Source of the DNA: an uncultured Brevinema sp.
GTDB taxonomy: Bacteria > Spirochaetota > Brevinematia > Brevinematales > Brevinemataceae
Assembly (NCBI GenBank): GCA_947038195.1
Contig: CAMQVI010000002.1
Span: 45,003 to 109,002, forward strand
Direction of reading: 5' to 3'
DNA length: 64,000 bases
Position 1 is the stretch's first letter, and every line of letters begins with the position of its first letter. The notes under the pieces are model-generated. The model made no database searches. It saw only the letters and a program-made list of their open reading frames with translations, and was not told where the DNA came from. Positions 40,242 to 49,915 of the stretch are shown piece after piece. The position numbers and the translations under genes were made by a program.

Positions 40242-41519
40242 ATGTTAGATATCAATCGTTTAGCAACAGAAACAGAAAAAATAAAAAATCTACTAAAATA
40301 TCGTGGCGAAGTTTCTCAAATTGATAAAGCATTAACAGTGAATGCTGAAAGAAAGCAAATCCAAACAAAAGGCGATGAAATTCGTAATAAGCGTAATGAA
40401 TTATCTAAAGAAATCGGAATAGCAAAAGCTAGTGGGGATCAAACTAAATTAACCCAATCTCTTCATGAAGCAGAGCTTCATAAAGGAGAAATGGCGGCTT
40501 TTGAAGAATCTCAAAACCTTGCGGAAAAACGGTTAAAAGCTATTTTAGAAAGAATCCCTAATATCCCTATGGACGATGTGCCAGAGGGAGAAGATGAATC
40601 CACCAATAAAGAAATTAAAAAATTCAGTATCCCTAGGTCATTTGATTTTGAACCTTTATCTCATATAGAGCTTTTAACTAATCTTAACATGTGGGAGCCA
40701 GAAAGAGCTACAAAAATTTCTGGAAGAGGGTTCCCTGTTCTTAGAAATGTAGGAGCACGTTTAGAGCTTGCCTTAATCAATTTCATGTTAGATCATAATA
40801 TAGATCATGGAGCAGAACAAATATGGCTTCCTTTTGCTATTGCAGACCATTCTCTCTACGGGACAGGGCAATTACCTAAATTTGAAGAAGATCTTTTTAA
40901 AATTGCCGATTCTAATCTCTACCTCAATCCCACTGCAGAAATTGCACTCACTAATATGTATAGAGAGGAAATCGTTGAATCAAGCATTCTTCCTAGCCGT
41001 TTTACAGCTTATTCCCCTTCCTTTAGAAAAGAAGCAGGGACTTATGGTAAAGATACGAAGGGGCTTATCCGTGTCCACCAATTCAACAAAGTAGAATTAG
41101 TTACCATTTGTAAGCCAGAAGAATCCGAAGCAGAGCACCAAAGAATGTTAGAAACATCAGAAGCTATTCTCCAAATATTAGAGCTTCCCTATAGAGTGGT
41201 TACCTTATCTCAAGGGGATATGGGCTTTTCTGCTGCTAAGACTTATGATATAGAAGTGTGGCTCCCATCTTTTGATAATTATAGAGAAATAGCATCGATT
41301 TCAAATTGTCTTGATTTTCAGGCTCGCCGTGCCGATATAAGATATAAGCCAGAAGGTTCTAAAAAAACAGAGTTTGTTCATACACTAAATGGATCCTCTT
41401 TAGCTGTAGGGCGAACTTTAGTAGCCATTGTTGAAAATTACCAGCAAGAAGATGGCTCTATAAAAGTCCCAGTAGCTCTTCAACCGTATCTGAAAATGGA
41501 GAAAATAAGTCTTAAATAA
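40242..41519 (+). CDS. serS: Serine--tRNA ligase
   Basis: N-term coiled coil; TAEIALTNMYREEI, SFRKEAGTYGKDTKGLIRVHQFNKVE, NGSSLAVGRTLVAIVENYQQEDGSI. Confidence 0.97.
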   Translation: MLDINRLATETEKIKNLLKYRGEVSQIDKALTVNAERKQIQTKGDEIRNKRNELSKEIGIAKASGDQTKLTQSLHEAELHKGEMAAFEESQNLAEKRLKAILERIPNIPMDDVPEGEDESTNKEIKKFSIPRSFDFEPLSHIELLTNLNMWEPERATKISGRGFPVLRNVGARLELALINFMLDHNIDHGAEQIWLPFAIADHSLYGTGQLPKFEEDLFKIADSNLYLNPTAEIALTNMYREEIVESSILPSRFTAYSPSFRKEAGTYGKDTKGLIRVHQFNKVELVTICKPEESEAEHQRMLETSEAILQILELPYRVVTLSQGDMGFSAAKTYDIEVWLPSFDNYREIASISNCLDFQARRADIRYKPEGSKKTEFVHTLNGSSLAVGRTLVAIVENYQQEDGSIKVPVALQPYLKMEKISLK

Positions 41520-41614
41520 TATAAATATTTTTTTTATTTGACAAGATGATACTTTTTTTATTACAATATAGTTAATTATGTAACAAATAGTGTATGAAAT
41601 ATATTGAGGTTTTT

Positions 41615-42403
41615 ATGAAATATTATCTTTTATTGTTATTCTTTGTTCCTAATATTTTTTTTGCACAAACAGAAGAAACTCCTTTTTCTGTACTCACTAA
41701 TTCTGTTGGTATTCCAGCCCCTCCTAGTGCGCAAAGTTTACCTGTTTTAGAGGTAATTTCTTCTATTATTACTCCTAGTAATACTATTGAGGATATTAAA
41801 AAAGAATTTCCTGCTACCCCTCCCTATACAGGGAGCACCCCTCTCTATCCTCCAGATGATTCTTTAGGGGCATGGTGGAGATTTTATACCCAATCTTCAG
41901 GAATTTTTAATATTCCCGCTGTTGGGGAAGAGATTTTGTATATAGATAAAGATAGCTCGGCTTATTGGCTTCAAAATATCAAAACTGAAGAGACCTTGAA
42001 ATCCAGTTCTAAAAGAAAACTATATATAACGTATTTTGATTTGTTTGATAATACCTTATTAGTATTTCATTATACGAATCAAAACCCTCAAGATCAGGAA
42101 ATTAGAGATAAACAAGGTTTTTTTATCCGTGTTTCACCAAGTAAAGAATATATGCAAATGTCTACAAGCCCTAATTTTGAATTAGAAAAAAGTATATATT
42201 GGCGTCGATTTCCCAACCAAACATTAATCACCCCTTCTGCCCAAAAAGATACTAAGACAGTTGTCAATACTAACACGAACACTGCTGTTACCCCTGAAAA
42301 TATGGATACCCAAGATAGAAAAGAAGCCGAATACATTGATACTACAGATATGGAAGATGCAGAATATATAGACACTACAGATACGGAATATATGGAAGAA
42401 TAA
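41615..42403 (+). CDS. Exported hypothetical protein with C-terminal acidic peptide repeats
   Basis: Signal peptide MKYYLLLLFFVPNIFFAQ; GAWWRFYTQ; tail EAEYIDTTDMEDAEYIDTTDTEYMEE. Start taken at 41615 (GAGG RBS). Confidence 0.7.
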   Translation: MKYYLLLLFFVPNIFFAQTEETPFSVLTNSVGIPAPPSAQSLPVLEVISSIITPSNTIEDIKKEFPATPPYTGSTPLYPPDDSLGAWWRFYTQSSGIFNIPAVGEEILYIDKDSSAYWLQNIKTEETLKSSSKRKLYITYFDLFDNTLLVFHYTNQNPQDQEIRDKQGFFIRVSPSKEYMQMSTSPNFELEKSIYWRRFPNQTLITPSAQKDTKTVVNTNTNTAVTPENMDTQDRKEAEYIDTTDMEDAEYIDTTDTEYMEE

Positions 42404-42436
42404 AAATCTTATACACTCTTAATAAAAGGAAAGCCT

Positions 42437-42865
42437 ATGAAAAAATTACTACTTTTTACTACCCTTATCTTAAATCCTCATGCTCTATTTGCTCAGGTAC
42501 AAGTGACTCATGGGGCTCTTATAGGAGTATGGTCTTATTTTTATATAGGGGCAGATTTTTTTGCAAAAGATATGATGCTAGCCACAGAACAGCGTCTTAT
42601 TTTTCAAGATGGACAAAATGTTGTTTTAGAGATCCTTGCTAAAGAAAAAGAATACAATCAAGATACAAGTTATAAGTTAAAATACTCTCTTTCTTTAAAA
42701 GATAATGTTCCTTACATTACTCTTTTTTCTACGGAAAGTAAAGAAGTTTTAGGGGCTTATATGAGAATGCCTTTAGGAGATTCCTTAGAAATGGCAGCAG
42801 ACCCTAATTTCAAGACAAAAAAACAGCTCTACCAACGTAAAAGTCCTCAAATCACAGGTAAATAA
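42437..42865 (+). CDS. Exported hypothetical protein related to the upstream ORF
   Basis: Signal peptide MKKLLLFTTLILNPHALFAQ; GVWSYFY; DPNFKTKKQLYQRKSPQ matches SPNFELEKSIYWRRFPNQ of the upstream protein. Confidence 0.7.
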   Translation: MKKLLLFTTLILNPHALFAQVQVTHGALIGVWSYFYIGADFFAKDMMLATEQRLIFQDGQNVVLEILAKEKEYNQDTSYKLKYSLSLKDNVPYITLFSTESKEVLGAYMRMPLGDSLEMAADPNFKTKKQLYQRKSPQITGK

Positions 42866-42883
42866 GTAATTCTTATTTTAAAA

Positions 42884-42910
42884 AAGCACCTTAATTAAGG
42901 TGCTTTTTTG
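42884..42910 (+). terminator. Intrinsic terminator
   Basis: AAAAAGCACCTTaattAAGGTGCTTTTTT. Confidence 0.9.
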
Positions 42911-43034
42911 TTGAGATAATTATAATGACAGTGTAGTATAAAATATACTTTTATTCCTAGTTAACTCAAGGGACTAGATAGACTAAGTGTTTATCTTAAT
43001 AATTTTGATTCATAGGATGATACTTTAGATATGT

Positions 43035-43058
43035 ATAATAATAATAATAATAATAATA
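43035..43058. repeat. (ATA)8 trinucleotide microsatellite
   Basis: ataataataataataataataata, 8 perfect units. Confidence 0.97.
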
Positions 43059-43113
43059 TATTGTGATAAAGTTCCGAGAAGATATTATAATACAAAATCA
43101 AATAAGGGTGAAT

Positions 43114-43374
43114 ATGCAATCTTTTGAATATACAGAAATTAACAAATATGATTTGGCTATAGTCGTTATTAATGTTCTTTATATAGTGCTCCAAGATTCA
43201 GCAAGAGCTAAAAAATCTTTAAGTGAATACCAACGTCTTTTCCCTAATAAGGAGATAATCTTAAGGGCTGAAAGCTTTAGTATGATAAAATTTTATGGAA
43301 ACGCAGACACGACAATCCTTGTTAGAAAAACACTTCCTAATCCTGTAAAATGGACAGTTTTCAGAATTTCTTAA
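43114..43374 (+). CDS. Hypothetical 86-aa protein
   Basis: ATG 43114 after aaGGGTGAat; the track uses GTG 43063. Confidence 0.5.
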   Translation: MQSFEYTEINKYDLAIVVINVLYIVLQDSARAKKSLSEYQRLFPNKEIILRAESFSMIKFYGNADTTILVRKTLPNPVKWTVFRIS

Positions 43375-43492
43375 ACTCTTTTTGTTCTAATATGCTTTGT
43401 AGGATGAAAATGCCATAAGAGGGCACCATAGGCAATGTTTTAACAACTTTTCACTATTATTAATATATAACAAATCTATTTTACACAATATA

Positions 43493-44560
43493 TTACCGAA
43501 CAAATATGACTTCATAACCATTAAGAAGAAGCAAATCAGGTCTATATTCAAAGTGCATCGTATCATAAAAATTCCACTTCCCACCCCAAACAAAACCATG
43601 TTTTTCAAAGATTTCAACCACTGTCAGTGGGGGATTCCACCGAACAGAAATAGGTTCTCTAATCCAGTCGATTTTTTGATTTTGTCTCCACAGCCAATAA
43701 ACAGCGTCTGTAGACCCTTCTTTAAGGACGTCTACAGCAATACCGTAAGAATGTAAGCTGCGACCTTTGGAGTTAGCGATATTACGCCAAAAGAAAGAAT
43801 ATACAGTGTCTCCCTCTCTAAGGAATTGGACGACCTCTGGGTGGGTATTGGTGAGTTTGTAAATTTCTTCTTGCACTTTCATCAAGGGCTTATATGAAAA
43901 TTGGTGAACAAGTACTTGCTTACCAAGAAATCTGGCTTTGATAATTTGGGTATTAGTATCAGAAAGACTTTTCATTCCATATAAGGCTTCATTAAAACCA
44001 GGGTAGGTAGATTTTTTTCTTTTCCTGTAATTTTTTGACCCCTGTTTTTTCATCAACTGGATTTCTTTTTTTGTTCTTTGTAGGGGATCAGGGATAGATT
44101 TGGCGTAATCATAGAAAGTATTAGAGCTATATTTTTTCCAGTGATCCCTTTCCTCTTCAGGAAGAAAACGCCCTTGTACATTGTAAAATATTTTATCTCG
44201 AACACGAATAGCAAGATCTGGGTGGTAAGGATTGTCTACTTTTTTAACCTTAGTAACTACATCAGGATAAGAGATTAATAAAGAACGGAAGATATTAGGG
44301 ATAGAAAAATCTCCATCTTCTACAGATTTTCCCTCGGGTTCTTCTTCATTTATTTCATTGGTAAGAGGTATTTTTATCGTAGTGGGAATAGTGATTTCTT
44401 CGACACTGGGAACTTCCTCCACCAAAGGTGTCTCATTTTTTAAGAGAGAGATATTAGAGTCTATATTAATATTATCTAAATTCTCTTCGAAGAGATTCGA
44501 ATCTTTGGATTGTGTGAAGGTAAAGCTGAAAAAGAAAAATATTAGTATTAAAATTTTCAA
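43493..44560 (-). CDS. M15 family peptidase (VanY/D,D-carboxypeptidase-like), exported
   Basis: Signal peptide; SKGRSLHSYGIAVDVLKEG and GFVWGGKWNFYDTMHFEYRPD zinc-ligand motifs. Confidence 0.87.
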   Translation of the reverse strand: MKILILIFFFFSFTFTQSKDSNLFEENLDNINIDSNISLLKNETPLVEEVPSVEEITIPTTIKIPLTNEINEEEPEGKSVEDGDFSIPNIFRSLLISYPDVVTKVKKVDNPYHPDLAIRVRDKIFYNVQGRFLPEEERDHWKKYSSNTFYDYAKSIPDPLQRTKKEIQLMKKQGSKNYRKRKKSTYPGFNEALYGMKSLSDTNTQIIKARFLGKQVLVHQFSYKPLMKVQEEIYKLTNTHPEVVQFLREGDTVYSFFWRNIANSKGRSLHSYGIAVDVLKEGSTDAVYWLWRQNQKIDWIREPISVRWNPPLTVVEIFEKHGFVWGGKWNFYDTMHFEYRPDLLLLNGYEVIFVR

Positions 44561-44763
44561 AAAAATCTCCTAATTTATAAGTCTTATCTATATAAAAAGT
44601 CATTATATTATAGTGTTTGAGAATAAAAAAATCAACTATTTTTGATATAACCATATTATAGAATAGCATACCTTTTTCTGAAGGAAATTATTGTATTTTT
44701 ATATACTTTTAGGGTAAGATATGTTATACTAAAATATCTTACAAAACAAAGAGGTATGAAATA

Positions 44764-45498
44764 ATGTTTCCAAGGATTGATAAACACTCCTATATTCCAG
44801 CTTATATACAAATCAAAGACCACTTCCTAAGACTCATAGAGACTAATGTTTTGAAACCTGGGGATCAGCTTCCCCCAGAACATGAAATCGTCCGAGAAAC
44901 AGGGCTAAGCCGAATGACTGTTCGACAAGGCATACAAAAACTTGTACAAATGGGCTACTTAACTGCGCATAGAGGGCTAGGTACTTTTGTAGCACATAAA
45001 TCAGAAAATGTAGACACGATGGCTTTTACTTCTCTTAGTAAAAAACTATCTTCATATAATCAAATAGTTACTAGTGAGATTAATATTTTTGAAGAGCGTA
45101 AAGCTTCTAAAGAAATTTCTGACGTCCTAGGTATAGCAGAGGGTGGTGCCATATGGTATTTAGACAGGGTTCGTTCTATTAATGGAATTATATCTCTACA
45201 TGAAATATCATATCTCCCTAAAGATCTATTCCCTACGCTCACCAAAAAAGCATTGGCTAATTCTAAATATAAATGGGTACAGGATAATACCTCTAATGCT
45301 ATTTTATTTTCTGAGAAAAGTTATATTCCCCTTCTTGCAAAGGGTGATATCTCTAAAATATTATGTATAGAAGAAAATACACCTGTTATTAAGGCCTGTA
45401 TTACTTCTTATCTAGACAATCATAGAGCTTTTGAATATAATGTTATCCATTATAGGCCTGATTACCCCCATCATACTTTACAAAGTTATAGAAATTAA
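44764..45498 (+). CDS. GntR family regulator with UTRA domain
   Basis: PAYIQIKDHFLRLIETNVLKPGDQLPPEHEIVRETGLSRMTVRQGIQKLVQMGYLTAHRGLGTFV; UTRA-like C-terminus. Confidence 0.95.
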   Translation: MFPRIDKHSYIPAYIQIKDHFLRLIETNVLKPGDQLPPEHEIVRETGLSRMTVRQGIQKLVQMGYLTAHRGLGTFVAHKSENVDTMAFTSLSKKLSSYNQIVTSEINIFEERKASKEISDVLGIAEGGAIWYLDRVRSINGIISLHEISYLPKDLFPTLTKKALANSKYKWVQDNTSNAILFSEKSYIPLLAKGDISKILCIEENTPVIKACITSYLDNHRAFEYNVIHYRPDYPHHTLQSYRN

Positions 45499-45532
45499 AA
45501 AACAGCCCATTAATTATGGGCTGTTTTTTAAT
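45497..45532 (+). terminator. Intrinsic terminator, probably bidirectional
   Basis: aaaaaACAGCCCATaattATGGGCTGTttttta. Confidence 0.9.
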
Positions 45533-46184
45533 TTATCTCATAGATACGAATCATTTCACTTAAAACTTCTGAGCTATTAAGGTGTGAAGTGTCAATAAGG
45601 ACTGCATTTTGGGGAATAACAAGAGGATTTAGTTTTCTTTCTGAATCTTCTTTATCTCTTTGAATGATTTCTTCAGTAAGTTTCTCAAGATTTTTATCTA
45701 TCCCTTGCTCTAATAGTTGTTTATATCTTCTTTCTGCTCTTACTTCAGGAGAAGCTGTGAGATAAAATTTTAATTTAGCGTCAGGGAAGACATTAGACCC
45801 CATATCCCGCCCTTCTGCGACTATATTGGTATTACCATTTCCGACCATGCGTTGCATATCTTTCATTTTGGATCTTACAATAGGGGAAAGGCTTACTTTA
45901 GAAGTGAGGAGATCAATTTCTGGAGTTCGGATAGCTTTTGTGACTTCTTTTTCATTGAGAAAAACTTTTTCTCCTTGAAAGGAAATGTTAATATTTTCCA
46001 GTAGAGTTTCTAAGAAACCTTCTATTTTAGAATCATCTAATGAGATATGTTGTTCTTTTACAAGTAATGCGACAGACCTATACATAGCCCCAGTGTCTAA
46101 AGTGTTAAATTTGATATGTTTTGCAAATTCTTTGGACAAGGTGCTTTTCCCCGATCCTGCAGGTCCGTCTATGGTAATAATCAT
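45528..46184 (-). CDS. cmk: Cytidylate kinase
   Basis: ITIDGPAGSGKSTLSKEFA, NTLDTGAMYRSVALL, VAEGRDMGSNVFPDAKLKFYLTAS. Confidence 0.97.
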   Translation of the reverse strand: MIITIDGPAGSGKSTLSKEFAKHIKFNTLDTGAMYRSVALLVKEQHISLDDSKIEGFLETLLENINISFQGEKVFLNEKEVTKAIRTPEIDLLTSKVSLSPIVRSKMKDMQRMVGNGNTNIVAEGRDMGSNVFPDAKLKFYLTASPEVRAERRYKQLLEQGIDKNLEKLTEEIIQRDKEDSERKLNPLVIPQNAVLIDTSHLNSSEVLSEMIRIYEIN

Positions 46185-46256
46185 TTTTTCTTTTTTCCTT
46201 GCCTTTTGGATTTTTTTTGTATAACTTTCTTATATACAATCATAAAGGAGTATATT

Positions 46257-46730
46257 ATGAAAATAGTACTGTTATTTACGTTGATATTAACATCAACAAG
46301 TTTTGCCCTAGAGGGAAAAAATTTAGAAGGAACTTGGGCAAGAAAGTGGTATGAAAAAGTCCCACGATCTGAAAACTTAAAAGGGGTAGGACTTGAGCAT
46401 TCTACAGGTTTACATTTCACTAAGAATATGGTTCTTGTATACCAAGGAAATGAGAGAAACCTTGTGGGAAAAAGCGAATTTTCTATAATGAAAAGAGATG
46501 GCCAAGATTTTATCGTGTACTATGGTCCTAAACAAGATCCTAAAGATCTAAAAGTACAAGAAAAACAAGGTTACTTTGTTGAATTCTCTGAAACTGCAGA
46601 CGGACAAGGAACAGCAACTTTTTATACAGTTAAAGAACATGAAAAAAATGCGTCTAAAAAAATATACGAAGGAATTACTTTTAAAGAAATGGACTATACA
46701 CATAAAAATATCCCTTATGTATTTAATTAG
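46257..46730 (+). CDS. Exported small hypothetical protein (third member of local family)
   Basis: AAGGAG-tatatt-ATG 46257; signal peptide MKIVLLFTLILTSTSFALEG; LEGTWARKW; KQDPKDLKVQEKQGYFVEFS. Confidence 0.7.
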   Translation: MKIVLLFTLILTSTSFALEGKNLEGTWARKWYEKVPRSENLKGVGLEHSTGLHFTKNMVLVYQGNERNLVGKSEFSIMKRDGQDFIVYYGPKQDPKDLKVQEKQGYFVEFSETADGQGTATFYTVKEHEKNASKKIYEGITFKEMDYTHKNIPYVFN

Positions 46731-47206
46731 TCGTCACTTTCTCCAAGATTTGAAAGGAACTCTTCTCTTTCATCAGGAGTAAGTTGTTCAAGGATTTCAT
46801 CAAGATCAGCCTCAGAAAGACCGTATTCTTGATCATGATCTTGAAAATCCGTATATTTAGAACGGGTCTCGACTAAGGATGACATTAGTTTATCAAGGTC
46901 ATAAAAACTTCGTTTTTCTTCTACCAAGATATGAATGACAATATCTACACAATCAAGTACAAGCCACCCCTCAGAGTAATCTTCTGTGGGGTTTTGTACA
47001 GGGAACCCTGCCTGTTTTGCCATAAAAGATAAGCTGCGTCTTGCTGCGTCCATTTGGAGTATGTGTGTTGCTGTAGCAATAAATACAACATCTGTCAGAG
47101 GGCTATAACCTTGTACATCGTATACTTGCATCCCTTCCATCGTAAGACGCACACATTCAACTTTCATTTCGTCAATTAAATTTTGTATATCTTCAGTAAT
47201 AGCCAT
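46727..47206 (-). CDS. rsfS: Ribosomal silencing factor RsfS with acidic C-terminal extension
   Basis: DVQGYSPLTDVVFIATATHILQMDAARRSLSFMAKQAG...EDYSEGWLVLDCVDIVIHILVEEKRSFYDLDKL. Confidence 0.92.
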   Translation of the reverse strand: MAITEDIQNLIDEMKVECVRLTMEGMQVYDVQGYSPLTDVVFIATATHILQMDAARRSLSFMAKQAGFPVQNPTEDYSEGWLVLDCVDIVIHILVEEKRSFYDLDKLMSSLVETRSKYTDFQDHDQEYGLSEADLDEILEQLTPDEREEFLSNLGESDD

Positions 47207-48030
47207 TATTGTTCCTTAAATCTATTTCTCACGTTATTAATCGTGGTTAGTTGTACGTCGGGATCCATTTCAGGGATAAATACAGTTGCTACTAGCACAA
47301 GGAAATCTTCATTAGATAAATCTTCCAAAAAGACCCTTTCTTTGAGGGATTCCCAAGTTTCAGCATCTTTTTCCGCTTGTTTTCTAGTGGGAATGCGGCG
47401 AGATTGCAGTAGTTTATCTAGGGTATTAAAAGCGTCTAAGGGTATTGCCATATTCCCTACAAGAAAATCTTCCATACTGCGATAACGAGCAAGGAAAGCC
47501 AACACTTCATAAACAATAGGATAAGCTACCGCAGAAAAAGATGTTGTTCTATAGTAATTTAAAATTTCTTCATCATTAAAATCTTGCAATCCATAAGTAT
47601 TTTTTGCTTTTTGAAGAACTGATTTTATGCTAGAATTTTTGAGAGTCTCACCGATATCTTTTTTATTAATAAAATCTTTTTTTTCTTCAGGGCTTAAAAT
47701 GTCCATAAATTCTTTATAAGAAAATTTCACCAAATCTTTTAATAAAACATGATAAAAGAAATAAGAAGTTTGCTGACCATTAAAACTCATAATAGCTTCG
47801 TCTATACGTATTTTTCTTAATTTTTGAGTAAAAGATTTGTCAGCAAGCTCTTTTTGGTCTAAAATCACACCTAACTCTATAAAGTTTTTTTGGACAAAAA
47901 GTATTTTTTCTTCGGGGTTTAGAATAGCATGCCAGTTTTTTACCCGATTTTGAAGTCTATAAACTTCCCCTTGAATCGCACAAGAAGAACTAAATAAAAA
48001 GCAAAGACTCAATAAAATTATTTTTTTCAT
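47206..48030 (-). CDS. Putative lipoprotein, hypothetical
   Basis: Lipobox-like MKKIILLSLCFLFSSSC-AIQ; between lolA and rsfS. Confidence 0.65.
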   Translation of the reverse strand: MKKIILLSLCFLFSSSCAIQGEVYRLQNRVKNWHAILNPEEKILFVQKNFIELGVILDQKELADKSFTQKLRKIRIDEAIMSFNGQQTSYFFYHVLLKDLVKFSYKEFMDILSPEEKKDFINKKDIGETLKNSSIKSVLQKAKNTYGLQDFNDEEILNYYRTTSFSAVAYPIVYEVLAFLARYRSMEDFLVGNMAIPLDAFNTLDKLLQSRRIPTRKQAEKDAETWESLKERVFLEDLSNEDFLVLVATVFIPEMDPDVQLTTINNVRNRFKEQ

Positions 48031-48038
48031 GAATGGTC

Positions 48039-48677
48039 CTATTCAAAAATATTATCATAGATTTGAGACTCTTCTGTAGTGTTTACTACAAATTCCTCAT
48101 CACTATATCCTCTATTGATTTCGCTATAAGATATAGCCAGCTCTGTCACGATCCCTACTCGAGAAATCCCTCTTACCCTTAATATGCGACTTGTTTTTTT
48201 ATCGGCTATCATCTCAATACGACGAAAACTGGTGGTATTGATTTTAGGCTCAAAAACAATTTGGTACGCTGGGGTCTGTCCATATTTAATCTCTAAGCCA
48301 TTACTAGAAGCTGTGGCAATATACTGTCTTCTTAGAGAACGAATATTCCACGCTTTTACAGGATTGTTTTCTTCCCCTAGTTTTTGACGGGCAATAAGAT
48401 TTCCTTTTTGTACCCAAATAAATTTACCATCAGATACAATTTTTTTATCAGCAGGATTGGCTTCTGAGCCAAATTGCATAATTAATTTATTGGGAGAGAC
48501 ATAGGTAATAACCCCAAAATAGCTAGACTTGTCTTTTTTATAAACAAAACGACCTTTAAAACTTGTGATCTTGGCAGAAGCTTTTTCGATCTCATTAGCC
48601 ACAGATGATGCATTAAACACTGATATAGCCTGTGAAAAAACCACAGATGGGAGCACCAAGAACATCAAGAGCATATA
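48039..48677 (-). CDS. lolA: Outer-membrane lipoprotein carrier LolA-like
   Basis: Signal peptide; KITSFKGRFVYKKDKSSYFGVITYVSPNKLIMQFG...IVSDGKFIWVQ. Start could be 48695 or 48677. Confidence 0.75.
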   Translation of the reverse strand, partial: YMLLMFLVLPSVVFSQAISVFNASSVANEIEKASAKITSFKGRFVYKKDKSSYFGVITYVSPNKLIMQFGSEANPADKKIVSDGKFIWVQKGNLIARQKLGEENNPVKAWNIRSLRRQYIATASSNGLEIKYGQTPAYQIVFEPKINTTSFRRIEMIADKKTSRILRVRGISRVGIVTELAISYSEINRGYSDEEFVVNTTEESQIYDNIFE

Positions 48678-48838
48678 TTTCATTAAATCCTCCAAAGAGA
48701 TATAAGATTTTATATTATAACTAAAAATTTCATTTCATGCAAGATTAAAACCACATATACACTAAATTAACGAAATAAATTGTTTTTTTTACATATGTGT
48801 GGTATAATAATTGGTATAATTTAACGAGGAGCCCTTTG

Positions 48839-49891
48839 GTGAGTGAAGAAACAAACATCCCTGCAGAAAATGTAGACCCTAAAGATAATGCAAAAAAAGA
48901 AATATCTGCTGATAAGAAAAAAGCCTTAGAAGCAACAATAGGTCAGTTAGAAAAACAATATGGGAAAGGGGCCATAATGCGTCTTGGCTCGAAAGAAATA
49001 GAAAAAATACCTGTTATTCCTACAGGGGCTTTAACCTTAGATCTTGCCTTAGGAGTAGGGGGAATACCCTATGGTCGTGTCACAGAGATATATGGACCAG
49101 AGGCATCGGGTAAAACCACCCTTACTCTTAGCCTTATTGCAGAAGCTCAAAAACAAGGTTCAACCTGTGCATTTATTGATGCAGAGCACGCTCTCGATGC
49201 TGAATATGCTAAAAATATTGGTGTAGACATAGAAAATCTCCTTATCTCACAGCCTGACAACGGAGAACAAGCTCTAGAAATTGCAGAAGCTCTCGTTCGC
49301 AGTGGTGCTGTTGAGCTTATCGTTATTGATTCTGTGGCGGCACTTGTCCCTAAAAATGAAATTGAAGGAAATATGGGGGATTCTGTTATGGGAATGCAGG
49401 CTCGTCTTATGAGCCAGGCCCTAAGAAAACTCACTTCTATTGTAAATAAAGCCAAGTGTGCTGTTATCTTTATAAACCAGCTTCGTATGAAAATTGGTGT
49501 GGTATATGGAAGCCCTGAAACCACAACAGGGGGAATGGCTTTAAAATTTTACTCCTCCGTCCGTATCGAAATCCGTAGAAAAGAACAGCTCAAACGGGGA
49601 GATGAAATTATTGGTAACCTTGTAATAGCTAAAGTTATCAAAAACAAACTAGCTCCTCCTCATAAAAATGCCACCTTTGAAATTCGTTTTGGAAAGGGTA
49701 TTTCCAAAGTAGCTTGTATTGTAGACGCTGCCACAGAATTGGGTATTATTGAAAGAAAAGGTTCTTGGTACTTCCAAGGAGAAGAAAAGATGGGACAAGG
49801 AAGAGACAATGTCATTCAGCTCCTAGAAGGCGATGCTAGTAAACTAAAAGAAATAGATAAACTTGTAAGAGAAAAATTGGCAACTCATTAA
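48839..49891 (+). CDS. recA: Recombinase A
   Basis: [68 protein letters not shown] start after GAGGAG. Confidence 0.98.
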   Translation: MSEETNIPAENVDPKDNAKKEISADKKKALEATIGQLEKQYGKGAIMRLGSKEIEKIPVIPTGALTLDLALGVGGIPYGRVTEIYGPEASGKTTLTLSLIAEAQKQGSTCAFIDAEHALDAEYAKNIGVDIENLLISQPDNGEQALEIAEALVRSGAVELIVIDSVAALVPKNEIEGNMGDSVMGMQARLMSQALRKLTSIVNKAKCAVIFINQLRMKIGVVYGSPETTTGGMALKFYSSVRIEIRRKEQLKRGDEIIGNLVIAKVIKNKLAPPHKNATFEIRFGKGISKVACIVDAATELGIIERKGSWYFQGEEKMGQGRDNVIQLLEGDASKLKEIDKLVREKLATH

Positions 49892-49915
49892 ATATCATTT
49901 GAAAGGATTTTAATT

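Noticed and set aside
42991-43194. 67-aa minus-strand ORF with poly-Leu
   Set aside because: The Leu run is the (ATA)8 microsatellite read as TTA codons; no supporting signals.
46116-46730. 204-aa version of the exported protein ORF
   Set aside because: The upstream part overlaps cmk and lacks an RBS; ATG 46257 has AAGGAG and begins a clean signal peptide.
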